Under the pieces are notes generated by a model, which saw only the letters and a program-made list of their open reading frames with translations, did not search any database and was not told the origin of the DNA. Positions 43,873 through 54,505 of a stretch of 64,000 bases of DNA are shown one piece after another (positions within the stretch are counted from its first letter, which is position 1; the number at the start of each line of letters is the position of its first letter). This DNA is from JAFNAG01 sp050011535 (GTDB lineage: Bacteria > Acidobacteriota > UBA6911). The DNA is taken from NCBI GenBank assembly GCA_050011535.1, contig JBEKIX010000004.1:21248-85247 (forward strand). Direction: 5' to 3'. A program made the translations under genes and the position numbers.

Positions 43873-44904
43873 CTACCAGCGCCAATGCTCTCCGAATTCC
43901 CCCTGGGCGTGTTTCGATATTATCTCAAAAAAGGGATCTTCGTGGAATGCCGGTTCTTGGGAATCCGCGGATTCCATTTCCGCAAGAATCGCCGTAGTGC
44001 AATCCCGGAGACCGGCCGGGCTGTAACCACCTTCCAGCACGAAGCAGATCTTCCCTCCGCAGCAACGGTCCGCCGCCTTGAGCAGGACGGCGCAAACCGC
44101 GGCATATCCGGCCACACTTACGGCAAGGCCACCGAGCGGATCGCCGAGAAGCGCGTCAAATCCCGCTGAGACCAGGAGAAACTGCGGCTGGAATTGATCG
44201 AGAATTGCCGAGACGATGCGGCCATAGATCGGAACAAACACGCCGTCACCCGTGCCCGCCGGCAGCGGGAAATTGATGTTGTATCCCCAGCCGTCTCCAG
44301 CGCCCAATTCCGTCGAGGCGCCAGTTCCCGGGAAATAGGGGTATTGATGTGTCGAGACAAACAGCACCGTCGGATCATCATAAAACATTGCTTGCGTGCC
44401 ATTGCCGTGATGGACGTCGATGTCTACGATAGCCACTCGATCCAGCCGATGCTTGTTTCTGAGGTGGGCTGCCGCGAGCGCGACATTGTTGAACAGGCAA
44501 AACCCCATGGCACGCTCGCGCTCGGCATGATGTCCGGGAGGCCGGATAAACGCGAAGACGCGATCGGTTTCCCGGCTGCAGATCTCATCCACACAGGCCA
44601 GCACGCTCCCGGCGGCCAACACAGCGGTATCATAACTTGCGGCGGAAACCGGAGTGTCGAGATCAAGAAAGGCCGGGGCCATTTGCGCGGCTCTCCGCAC
44701 CCTTTCCACATGGTTCCGGCTATGGACGAGTTCGAGCTGCTCTGCGGTGGCGGGACGAGCATCGACGCGGTGCCAGCGCTCTTCGACCCCATACGCGTCG
44801 AGCGCCTGCTGGATGTGTGCGAGGCGGCTTGGCGATTCGAGATGTTGGACGCCCGGGTCATGGAGTTGAAACCGGCGGTCAATCAGAAATCCCGGTTTGC
44901 GCAT
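43873..44904 (-). CDS. Histone deacetylase family amidohydrolase (AcuC/HDAC-like)
   Basis: 343 aa zinc-dependent deacetylase fold. The charge-relay and metal motifs are present: FIRPPGHHAERERAMGFC with the catalytic His pair, IVDIDVHHGNGTQAMFYDD with zinc ligands Asp and His, FPGTGASTELGAGDG, and LVSAGFDALLGDPLGGL. Bacterial members deacetylate acetylpolyamines, acetoin-related substrates or acetyl-lysine proteins such as acetyl-CoA synthetase. It starts 13 bases after nuoF ends, so the two are probably co-transcribed. No acetyltransferase is nearby. Confidence 0.93.
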   Translation of the reverse strand: MRKPGFLIDRRFQLHDPGVQHLESPSRLAHIQQALDAYGVEERWHRVDARPATAEQLELVHSRNHVERVRRAAQMAPAFLDLDTPVSAASYDTAVLAAGSVLACVDEICSRETDRVFAFIRPPGHHAERERAMGFCLFNNVALAAAHLRNKHRLDRVAIVDIDVHHGNGTQAMFYDDPTVLFVSTHQYPYFPGTGASTELGAGDGWGYNINFPLPAGTGDGVFVPIYGRIVSAILDQFQPQFLLVSAGFDALLGDPLGGLAVSVAGYAAVCAVLLKAADRCCGGKICFVLEGGYSPAGLRDCTTAILAEMESADSQEPAFHEDPFFEIISKHAQGEFGEHWRW

Positions 44905-44917
44905 CGCGCGGCGCCTT

Positions 44918-46183
44918 TCAGGCTACGACGCAATGATGCTGCTGAATGTGAGCTGAAAACTCATCGTAAAACTTTCTGATGTAGCTCTCCACGGGCATTG
45001 CGGCCGCATCGGACAGCGGACAGATCGTGCGCCCCTTCATGTTGGTGCAGATGTCGAGCATGACTTCCAGTTCGCCGGGGCGCCCCGTCCCGTTTTCAAT
45101 GCGCGTCAGAATCTGATAAAGCCACTCGGTGCCCTCGCGGCACTGCGTGCACTGCCCGCAGGATTCCTCGGCATAGAACCGGGTGATGCGGCGAACGGCC
45201 TTTACCATGCACGTGGTTTCGTCCATCACGATCACGCCGGCCGATCCGAGCATGCTGCCGGCCTTGGCGATCGAATCGAAGTCCATTCGAACATCGACCT
45301 GGTCGGCGGTCAGAATAGGGACCGAGGAGCCTCCCGGCACCACGGCCTTGAGCTTGTTCCCGTTCCGTATGCCGCCGCAGTGATCATAGATAAGTTCCCG
45401 CAGGGTGATGCCCATGGGGAACTCATAGACTCCCGGCTCTTGCACGTGGCCGCTGACGGCGAACAGCCTGGTGCCGGCATTGCGATCGGTTCCGATGGCG
45501 GCAAACCAATCCGCGCCGTTGATGATGATGTCCGGAATGTTTGCGAGAGTCTCGACGTTGTTAATCACGGTCGGGCAGCCATACAAGCCAACGACGGCCG
45601 GGAAGGGAGGCTTGAGCCGAGGATGTCCCCGCTTTCCCTCGAGGGATTCCAGCAAAGCGGTTTCCTCGCCGCAGATGTAGGCGCCCGCCCCACGATGGAG
45701 AACAATCTCCAGATGGTAATCCGTCCCCAGGATATTCTTCCCCAGATATCCCTTCTCGTACGCCTCATCCAGCGCCTTCTTCATTACCCTGGCGCCGAAG
45801 AAGAACTCGCCGCGCAGGAAAATGAACGCCTGATGGCAGCCCAGCGCGTACGCGGAGATGATCGTGCCTTCGATGAGATGGTGCGGATCCTTCTCGATGA
45901 TCACGCGATCCTTGAAGGTCCCAGGTTCGCTCTCATCGCCGTTGACGCAGAGATAAACAGGTTTGCCGGAGTTTTTGGGCACGAAACCCCACTTCATCCC
46001 AGTCGGGAATCCGGCGCCCCCGCGGCCGCGCAACCCTGAGCGCTTCACGATTTCGGTCACCTGCTCGGGTGAATGCTCGCGCAACGTCTGGCGCAGTCCC
46101 TGATAGCCGCCGAGCGACTCATAAACTTCGATACTGGTTAGATTGGGAATATGCAGGTTCTTGGTGAGGATCTTTGCGGACAT
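44918..46183 (-). CDS. nuoF: NADH:ubiquinone oxidoreductase subunit F-like flavoprotein
   Basis: About 421 aa from the ATG at 46183. It binds FMN and NADH and one 4Fe-4S cluster. Motifs are GLRGRGGAGFPTGMKWGF (FMN), NGDESEPGTFKDR, GAGAYICGEETALLESLEG (NADH/FMN), and CGQCTQCREGTEW plus a later Cys (MKGRTICPLSD) for the cluster. No nuoE, nuoG or other complex I genes are adjacent, which is unusual; a dispersed nuo operon or an NAD-reducing hydrogenase or formate dehydrogenase subunit are alternatives. The longer open frame upstream overlaps grpE and is rejected. It is flanked by grpE (40 bases) and the HDAC-like gene (13 bases). Confidence 0.92.
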   Translation of the reverse strand: MSAKILTKNLHIPNLTSIEVYESLGGYQGLRQTLREHSPEQVTEIVKRSGLRGRGGAGFPTGMKWGFVPKNSGKPVYLCVNGDESEPGTFKDRVIIEKDPHHLIEGTIISAYALGCHQAFIFLRGEFFFGARVMKKALDEAYEKGYLGKNILGTDYHLEIVLHRGAGAYICGEETALLESLEGKRGHPRLKPPFPAVVGLYGCPTVINNVETLANIPDIIINGADWFAAIGTDRNAGTRLFAVSGHVQEPGVYEFPMGITLRELIYDHCGGIRNGNKLKAVVPGGSSVPILTADQVDVRMDFDSIAKAGSMLGSAGVIVMDETTCMVKAVRRITRFYAEESCGQCTQCREGTEWLYQILTRIENGTGRPGELEVMLDICTNMKGRTICPLSDAAAMPVESYIRKFYDEFSAHIQQHHCVVA

Positions 46184-46223
46184 CTGCAATGGCGTCCCTT
46201 TCGTAGGATGCGGAACGGCCATT

Positions 46224-46889
46224 TTACCATGCAGGGCCGCTTCGTCCATCCTGATACTGGCCGACGCGCACCTGAGCCGGACGCACCAGGGAGTCCCCCA
46301 TGCGATAACCGCGAAGGAGCTCCTCGACGACCACGCCATCCTGGGCACGATCCAAGACTGGCACCACCCCGATCGCCTGGCTCACATTCGGATCGAAGGG
46401 TAGCCCCAGAACTTCGACAGGCTCAATCTCCTGCTTCTTCAGCTTGGCTCGGAAGAGGTCGACAGTCATTTTCAGGCCTCCCACCAGGTCATCATGGGTG
46501 CCTGCCTGCGATTCGGCCCGAAGCGCGCGTTCCAGGTTGTCGAGGACTTCAAGGAAGGGAAGGAGCAGATCCTGCCTGGCACGCGCGAACTGGCGTTCAT
46601 GTTCCGCTTCGAGGCGGGCTTTTACGCGGGCAACCTCCTGATCGATTTGCTTCACCTTCTCCGCGTAGCGCCGCTCGGTCTCGGCCGTGCGCGCCATCAG
46701 CTCTTCCACATAAGAAGGGTAGCGCGGCTTTTCCTCAACCGGTCCGGAAGAAATGGCGACTTCATCCACATTTGCGAAATGACGTTTGTCCACGACTTTG
46801 AACTCGGCCGACTCCTCGAACGTATCTACCGCAGGTTCGGCGGGAGCTGGCGGCTTGGTGCTGTTGATGGGGATCTTCCTGCTTTCCAC
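46224..46889 (-). CDS. grpE: GrpE nucleotide exchange factor
   Basis: Co-chaperone that releases ADP from DnaK. 221 aa with an acidic, disordered N-terminus, a long coiled coil (about residues 65-110; ETERRYAEKVKQIDQEVARV) and the beta-rich head with LPFLEVLDNLERAL, GLKMTVDLFRAKLKKQEIEPVE and the C-terminal GYRMGDSLVRPAQVRVGQ. It lies in a minus-strand stress gene group with htpX and hsp20. dnaK and dnaJ are not in the window. Confidence 0.93.
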   Translation of the reverse strand: MESRKIPINSTKPPAPAEPAVDTFEESAEFKVVDKRHFANVDEVAISSGPVEEKPRYPSYVEELMARTAETERRYAEKVKQIDQEVARVKARLEAEHERQFARARQDLLLPFLEVLDNLERALRAESQAGTHDDLVGGLKMTVDLFRAKLKKQEIEPVEVLGLPFDPNVSQAIGVVPVLDRAQDGVVVEELLRGYRMGDSLVRPAQVRVGQYQDGRSGPAW

Positions 46890-46994
46890 GTCGTTGGCAC
46901 CTCTCGTTTTGATACTCCGGCGTGCGAGTTTTAATCCCGCTGCTCGCCGGCAGAGATAACAAGGATGGTGAGTAGACCAGAATCACGATGAACG

Positions 46995-47834
46995 TTACAA
47001 AGTCCTGCCCAGAAGCCTCTCGATCCGCTTTTGCATTGGGGGGTGAGTGTTGAACAGGCTCGTCAATCCGCCGCCCGAGAATGGTTGCACGATGAACATG
47101 TGGGCCGTACTCGGGGAAGCCTCCATCGGCAGGCGCTTGGAGTAGCTTTCCAGCTTCTGCAGCGCGGCCGCGAGCCCATAAGGGTTTCCTACCATTTCGG
47201 CTCCGGTGTGGTCTGCCTCATATTCTCGCGTTCTGGAGATCCAAAGCTGAATGAGCATCGCGGCGATAGGAGCCACGATAACAGTCACGAGACTCCCCAG
47301 ACCGCCACCGCGCCCTCCACGATCCCGGGAGCCGCCAAAAATCATCGCGAAGCGGGCCATGTTGGCAAGCCACATGATCACACCTGCGATGGTGGCGGCG
47401 ATGCTGCTGGTGAGAATGTCCCGATTCTTGACGTGAGACAATTCGTGCGCCAGCACCCCCTGTAACTCGTTTTCATCGAGAAGCCGCAAAGCGCCCTCAG
47501 TGACCGCCACGGATGCATGCTCCGGATTGCGTCCTGTAGCGAAAGCATTCGGCGAATCCGTATCGATGAGGTAGACCTTGGGTATCGGCAAGCTGCTGCG
47601 GGCGCAAAGGAAGTCGAGCATGGCATAAAGCCGCGGCGCCTGCTCGCGAGTGACCGGCTTGGCTCTGTACATCCTCAGTGCGATCTTGTCGGAAAAGAAA
47701 TAGCTTCCGAAGTTCAGAAGCACAGAAAAGACCAAGGCTATCGTCAAGCCTTGCTCACCCCAAAGGCTTCCAAGGAAAATGATGATCCCGGTCATAAGAC
47801 CGAGCAACATGACCGTCTTTATGTTGTTTATCAT
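46995..47834 (-). CDS. htpX: Membrane zinc metalloprotease HtpX
   Basis: Heat-shock protease of the inner membrane (peptidase M48B), 279 aa from ATG 47834. Two N-terminal membrane segments (TVMLLGLMTGIIIFLGSLW; LTIALVFSVLLNFGSYFF), the conserved NAFATGRNPEHASVAVTEG, the zinc motif VLAHELSHVKNRD, and EYEADHTGAEM with the third zinc ligand Glu are present. The open frame extends 18 codons further, but the family starts at about this Met. Regulation by heat or envelope stress is likely by analogy. Confidence 0.95.
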   Translation of the reverse strand: MINNIKTVMLLGLMTGIIIFLGSLWGEQGLTIALVFSVLLNFGSYFFSDKIALRMYRAKPVTREQAPRLYAMLDFLCARSSLPIPKVYLIDTDSPNAFATGRNPEHASVAVTEGALRLLDENELQGVLAHELSHVKNRDILTSSIAATIAGVIMWLANMARFAMIFGGSRDRGGRGGGLGSLVTVIVAPIAAMLIQLWISRTREYEADHTGAEMVGNPYGLAAALQKLESYSKRLPMEASPSTAHMFIVQPFSGGGLTSLFNTHPPMQKRIERLLGRTL

Positions 47835-47927
47835 AGCAACGCAAATTCTAACACAGACCGTCCGGCTTGAGGCTGATCCTGGCGCCAAATGTCTTTGTCA
47901 AACAGGCCGCAATGTCCTTGATGACAA

Positions 47928-48089
47928 TCAGCTTGCCGTCGCTACTGCAACGGGCGAAGCCGTCAGCTCCCTCGATTTCTCATCGAGGAGTCTTTTGAGC
48001 GGTCGGGCGCCATAGACAGAATCATATCCTTGACGTGCGAGCATCTGAGCCGCCTGCAGAGCCTCTTGCGCCTTGATCGTGAGCTTGTC
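47928..48089 (-). pseudogene. C-terminal fragment of a ClpB/Clp-type ATPase
   Basis: The minus strand encodes a 53-residue stretch with KLTIKAQEALQAAQMLARQG followed by YDSVYGARPLKRLLDEK. The GYDxVYGARPLKR signature is diagnostic of the C-terminal D2-small domain of ClpB/ClpA-family AAA+ chaperones. A TGA stop precedes it in frame, and no start or ATPase domain exists upstream, where hsp20 follows. After the fragment, reading continues better in another frame (SDGKLIVIKDIAACL), suggesting a frameshift. It is therefore a decayed remnant lying within a heat-shock gene cluster (htpX on one side, hsp20 on the other). Confidence 0.75.
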
Positions 48090-48126
48090 GAATCAATAAT
48101 CCACTATATCGGCTGATGCGGTGATA

Positions 48127-48165
48127 AGTGGCGAGTAACGAAAAATGCTTCCGTCACCCGCCACT
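48127..48165 (-). terminator. Possible terminator hairpin after hsp20
   Basis: AGTGGCG (48127-48133) pairs with CGCCACT (48159-48165) around a 25-base loop, about 25 bases beyond the hsp20 stop on its strand. No strong U-run follows, so the assignment is weak. Confidence 0.3.
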
Positions 48166-48191
48166 CGTCAGTAGCCTATCCATCCGCCGCC

Positions 48192-48644
48192 TCACTTGGC
48201 GTTGACCGGGATATCCCGTGGCTTGACTTCAGGCTTCTGGGGCACAGTAATGATCAGAATGCCGTTTTTGAACTCGGCCTTGATGTGCTCGCGGTCTACC
48301 GATTCAGGAAGCGTGAAGGAACGGGTGAACGAACCGTAAAAGCTCTCCATACGATGGAAGTCGTTGCGCTCTTGATCGTTTTGCAGTTTCTTTTCCCCTT
48401 TGAGGGTCAGAACGTTGCCTTCGAGCTTCAGGTCGATGTCCTTTTCCTCAACGCCTGGGATCTCGGCACGGAGGATCAGGTTGCCTTCCTTCTCAAGGAT
48501 GTCCACCGCAGGCAGCCAGCGATCATTGCTCTTGGACAAGGGGGAGCGGAATGGGTCGTTAAAGAAATCCTCAAACAGCGAGGTGTTCTCGGGCCATAGC
48601 CCTGAAGGTGTTTCGGATCTTCGAACATATGGGATCAATCTCAT
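48192..48644 (-). CDS. Small heat-shock protein (Hsp20/alpha-crystallin)
   Basis: ATP-independent holdase chaperone, 150 aa. The N-terminal arm contains SLFEDFFNDPFR. The alpha-crystallin domain (residues 40-140) includes VDILEKEGNLILRAEIPGVE, LKLEGNVLTLKGEKK, YGSFTRSFTLPESVD and the conserved AEFKNGILIITVPQ. A good ribosome site AAGGAG precedes the ATG. It is the first gene of the minus-strand stress group hsp20, broken clpB, htpX, grpE, although gaps between them make a single transcript uncertain. Confidence 0.95.
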   Translation of the reverse strand: MRLIPYVRRSETPSGLWPENTSLFEDFFNDPFRSPLSKSNDRWLPAVDILEKEGNLILRAEIPGVEEKDIDLKLEGNVLTLKGEKKLQNDQERNDFHRMESFYGSFTRSFTLPESVDREHIKAEFKNGILIITVPQKPEVKPRDIPVNAK

Positions 48645-49047
48645 TTTGCCAATCTCCTTTTGCTTTTTAGTCTCTCTCGGGTTATCAAACCCGATACCTA
48701 TCTAGTAAGATCTGAGTGTCTGCTTGTCAAACATCATGCGTGCTAGCGTGTGTGGCCCCCGCATGAGTGGCTGTCGAGTTGTAGCTACGAGGATTTGGTG
48801 TCTTCGGGATATAGCCCAAACCAACCCAATGCTTTTAAGTAAATCGCAATTCGAAGAACTTGCCACAGATTACACAGATTTCACTGAATATCCTCTCCCA
48901 CCATCCGGCTTTTTCACATTTAAATCCGTGTAATCTGTGAAATCTGTGGCAAGTCTTTGCGATCCGCTTTGCAGTCCGGTCAGTGGAAATGCAGAGCGAA
49001 GTGCCGGAATATTTTGCTATTATATAGGATTGCACCTTGTGAAGAAC
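48645..49047. other. Divergent intergenic region with palindrome, upstream of ileS
   Basis: 403 bases between hsp20 (minus) and ileS (plus). It must contain both promoters. A long palindrome at 48,857-48,958 occupies the centre. Near ileS an AT-rich stretch (TATTTTGCTATTATATAGG, around 49,011-49,029) may include the ileS -10 region. No T-box leader motif (such as the TGGNACCGCG-type sequence) was found. Confidence 0.45.
48857..48958. repeat. Long imperfect palindrome of the CCACAGATT type
   Basis: The left arm CTTGCCACAGATTACACAGA (from 48859) and the right arm, whose complement reads CTTGCCACAGATTTCACAGA (ending at 48952), pair over about 30 bases with a few mismatches. The outer flanks (ATCGCAA / TTGCGAT) extend the pairing. 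The arm is built from a 10-base unit and resembles the end of the palindrome at 37,671-37,829 (GCCACGGATTCCACGGATTT). Confidence 0.65.
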
Positions 49048-51873
<2,826 letters not shown>

Positions 51874-51895
51874 ATTCCGCGGAGGTTTTACCTGA

Positions 51896-52417
51896 TTGAT
51901 GGATGCGATGAGAGGCAAATTCATACTGCTCACTCTGATGGTCTTCCTTCTCGACCACCTGACGAAATACCTCGTCAGCGTGCGCATGGAATTGAGGGAC
52001 AGCATCGAGCTCGTCCCCGGTTATCTACGCCTTTCCTATGTGCGCAATTCAGGCGTGGCCTTCGGATTTTTCCAGGATCTGGATGCGGCCTGGAAACCCT
52101 ACCTGTTGGGCGGGCTTGCGATCGTGGCCGTCGTCGTAATTGTGATTTACAGCTGGCGCATGCCGTCGGATCGATTTTTCCTTCAAGGCGCTCTCGCCCT
52201 TACGATGGGGGGCATTTTGGGGAACTTCACGGATCGGATCATGCACGGATCCGTAATCGACTTCATCGAACTGCATGTCAAGGATTCGTTCCACTGGCCG
52301 ACCTTCAACATTGCCGACAGCGCCATCACGATTGGCATTGCGATGCTGCTAATCGATACCTTGCGAAATCCCGGTCAGGATGTTGGCCATGAGAATGTGG
52401 ATTCGGTTCAGGAGTAG
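51896..52417 (+). CDS. lspA: Lipoprotein signal peptidase (signal peptidase II)
   Basis: Removes signal peptides from prolipoproteins in the inner membrane. 173 aa with four membrane segments. The conserved blocks are VRNSGVAFGFF, GGILGNFTDRIMHGSVIDFIEL and FNIADSAITIGIAML; the two catalytic Asp residues are in TDR..H.VIDF and FNIADS. The first possible start is TTG 51896; ATG 51899 or 51908 may be used. The ileS-lspA order is common in bacteria. Its 3' end overlaps lolA by 38 bases. Confidence 0.95.
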   Translation: MMDAMRGKFILLTLMVFLLDHLTKYLVSVRMELRDSIELVPGYLRLSYVRNSGVAFGFFQDLDAAWKPYLLGGLAIVAVVVIVIYSWRMPSDRFFLQGALALTMGGILGNFTDRIMHGSVIDFIELHVKDSFHWPTFNIADSAITIGIAMLLIDTLRNPGQDVGHENVDSVQE

Positions 52418-53132
52418 CCCGGACATTTCGGCACCGCACGGATCGCATGCGGGACGGGCCGTGCTCCGGCTCTTGCGGCTGGGGACGGGCTTGGCATTGG
52501 CTTTGGCGGCGTTCGTTCCGGCTTCCGTTTCATTGGCCGGCCCGGACCTGGATGCCGTGGTCGCCGGGCTGCAGAAGCGTTATGCTCTGGTGGAAAGCAT
52601 CGGCGCCGATTTCCGCCAGACCTATCGCGCGCCCGGAATCGAGCAGACCGAGTCTGGCACCTTGATCATGAAGAAGCCGGGCTTCATGCGTTGGGAATAT
52701 CGGGCGCCCGAGGTCAAGCTTTTTATCGCCGACGGCCGGGAGACGTATCTGTACACTCCGGAAGACCGGCAAGTGCTGATCCGGCGTTTCAGCGCCGCCG
52801 AACTGCATAGCACGCCACTTCAGTTCCTGCTGGGCCAGGGCGACATCCGGCGGAGCTTCGAGGTCGCATGGGAGCGGGATCCGGGACCGGATGCGGACGG
52901 CGCCTTCGTTCTTCGGTTTACGCCGCGCGCGCCCGAAGCCGATTATGCTTATGTGGTGATCGAATGTGATGCTCGCAGCTTCGACATGCGCCGCATCGTG
53001 ATCCGGGAGCGCACGGGGAACACTTCGGATTTTGCGCTCAGCAACCTGAAGACCAACATGAAAGTGGATAGCAAACAGTTTCAGTTCAAGTTGCCGAAAG
53101 GTGTGGAGGTTGTGCGCCTGGATGAAAAGTGA
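52380..53132 (+). CDS. lolA: Outer-membrane lipoprotein carrier LolA
   Basis: Periplasmic chaperone that moves lipoproteins from the LolCDE transporter to the outer membrane. 250 aa with a long N-terminus before an export signal (LALALAAFVPASVSLAG). The mature part shows YALVESIGADFRQTYRAPGI, SGTLIMKKPGFMRWEYRAPE, DGRETYLYTPEDRQVLIR and FQFKLPKGVEVVRLD. The start is uncertain, since the frame begins inside lspA; a later ATG may be used. It overlaps both neighbours, indicating tight coupling with lspA, which fits a shared lipoprotein pathway. Confidence 0.9.
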   Translation: MLAMRMWIRFRSSPDISAPHGSHAGRAVLRLLRLGTGLALALAAFVPASVSLAGPDLDAVVAGLQKRYALVESIGADFRQTYRAPGIEQTESGTLIMKKPGFMRWEYRAPEVKLFIADGRETYLYTPEDRQVLIRRFSAAELHSTPLQFLLGQGDIRRSFEVAWERDPGPDADGAFVLRFTPRAPEADYAYVVIECDARSFDMRRIVIRERTGNTSDFALSNLKTNMKVDSKQFQFKLPKGVEVVRLDEK

Positions 53133-53976
53133 TGGCGGAAAGTCAGCGGATCTGGAAACGCGCATCAGCAACAGCAGGCTGGATGAGTATGCTTTGGCGG
53201 GCACGCAGGTGGCGCGCGAGGCAGGGAGGTTCCTCAAAGAGCATCTCCACGATCGATTTGCGGTTTCCCGAAAAGGCGAGATCGATTTGGTGACGGAATT
53301 CGATCTTGCGGCGGAGAACCTGATCGTTACACGCCTCGCTTCCGCCTTTCCTGAGTCCACGGTGCTTTCGGAAGAGACCCACACCGAAGCGGCCCGCGGC
53401 GCGGTGACATGGATTATAGATCCCCTGGACGGCACCACGAATTTTGCTCATGGCTTGCCGATTTTCTCGGTCTCGATCGGGCTCGAAATCGACGGGGCTC
53501 TCGAGTGGGGAATCGTTTACAACCCGAATCTGGAGGAGGCGTTTGTCGCGCGCCGGGGCGGCGGGGCGTTTCTCAATGGCGACCCCATCAAGGTATCGGA
53601 AACAAAGTCTCTGGGATCAAGCCTGCTGGCAACCGGGTTCCCCTACGACATTCGGACCAGCGCAAAAAACAATCTGAATTACTTCCGGGTATTCGCGCTG
53701 CGAGCCCAGGGCATCAGGCGTGGAGGTTCCGCGGCTCTGGACCTGTGCTACGTGGCGGCCGGGCGCTTCGACGGGTTCTGGGAGATGAAGTTGCATCCTT
53801 GGGACTGCGCCGCCGGGTACCTGATGGTGCGCGAAGCCGGCGGCCTGGTGACCAACTGGCGTGGGGAATTCGGATCGATCTACGAGAGAGAATGCCTGGC
53901 AAGCAACGCACAGATCCACGAACAGATGATGGCGATCTTGCGCGAAACCTCGGCGCCGGATCGGGGAACCGCGTGA
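53122..53976 (+). CDS. suhB: Inositol monophosphatase family protein
   Basis: Mg-dependent phosphatase of the IMPase/SuhB type, 284 aa from ATG 53122. The metal-binding motifs are LSEETH, WIIDPLDGTTNFAHGLPIFSV and LHPWDCAAGYLMVREAGG. The start overlaps the lolA stop by 11 bases, with GGAGG upstream. Substrates of bacterial members include inositol 1-phosphate and other sugar or nucleotide phosphates, and SuhB also has a role in rRNA transcription in E. coli. The exact role here is open. Confidence 0.92.
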   Translation: MKSDGGKSADLETRISNSRLDEYALAGTQVAREAGRFLKEHLHDRFAVSRKGEIDLVTEFDLAAENLIVTRLASAFPESTVLSEETHTEAARGAVTWIIDPLDGTTNFAHGLPIFSVSIGLEIDGALEWGIVYNPNLEEAFVARRGGGAFLNGDPIKVSETKSLGSSLLATGFPYDIRTSAKNNLNYFRVFALRAQGIRRGGSAALDLCYVAAGRFDGFWEMKLHPWDCAAGYLMVREAGGLVTNWRGEFGSIYERECLASNAQIHEQMMAILRETSAPDRGTA

Positions 53977-54021
53977 GAGTCGCTGTCTGGAGCGCCCTGG
54001 AGGCGCGAGAAGGAGCGAAGC

Positions 54022-54477
54022 GTGAGACTGCGAGATAAGATCAACGCGGATCTGACCGCTGCGATGAAAGCGAAGGACAATCTGCGCCTAAGCGTCCTGC
54101 GCATGGTGAAGACCGCGATCAGAAACAAGGAAATCGACTTGCGCACGGAGTTGGAAGATGGCCCGGCGTTTCAGGTGCTCTCTACGCTCATCAAACAGCG
54201 TAAAGATTCTATCGAGCAATTCACCGGCGGAGGCCGCATCGATCTTGCCGAAAAGGAAGCCGCTGAAATCAAGATCATCGAGGAGTATCTCCCCGCAGGC
54301 GTGTCCGTAGAAGAAATCGAAAAAACCGTCGACGATGTAGTACGCGAGACGGGAGCCTCATCCGCCAGGGACTTGGGCACGGTGATGAAGCACTGCATGG
54401 CTCGATTCGCAGGCAAGGTCGTCGACGGGAAACTCGTAAACGCCGCCGTACGCCGCCGTCTTGAGCCAAAGGTGTGA
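54022..54477 (+). CDS. GatB/YqeY-domain protein
   Basis: 151 aa, the stand-alone YqeY form that resembles the tRNA-binding tail of the amidotransferase subunit GatB. Landmarks are TAAMKAKDNLRLSVLRMVKTA, RKDSIEQFTGGGRIDLAEKE, IIEEYLPAGVS and DLGTVMKHCMARFAGKVVDG. It starts with GTG 54022, with AAGGAG seven bases upstream. Its function is not established; a tRNA-related role is inferred from the domain. It lies between suhB and uvrC. Confidence 0.93.
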   Translation: MRLRDKINADLTAAMKAKDNLRLSVLRMVKTAIRNKEIDLRTELEDGPAFQVLSTLIKQRKDSIEQFTGGGRIDLAEKEAAEIKIIEEYLPAGVSVEEIEKTVDDVVRETGASSARDLGTVMKHCMARFAGKVVDGKLVNAAVRRRLEPKV

Positions 54478-54505
54478 CGCCGGCCCTGGATTTCATCGGA
54501 CACTG

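Noticed and set aside
48645..49047. T-box riboswitch upstream of ileS
   Set aside because: No T-box sequence, specifier loop or terminator/antiterminator pair was found; the palindrome belongs to a repeat family instead.
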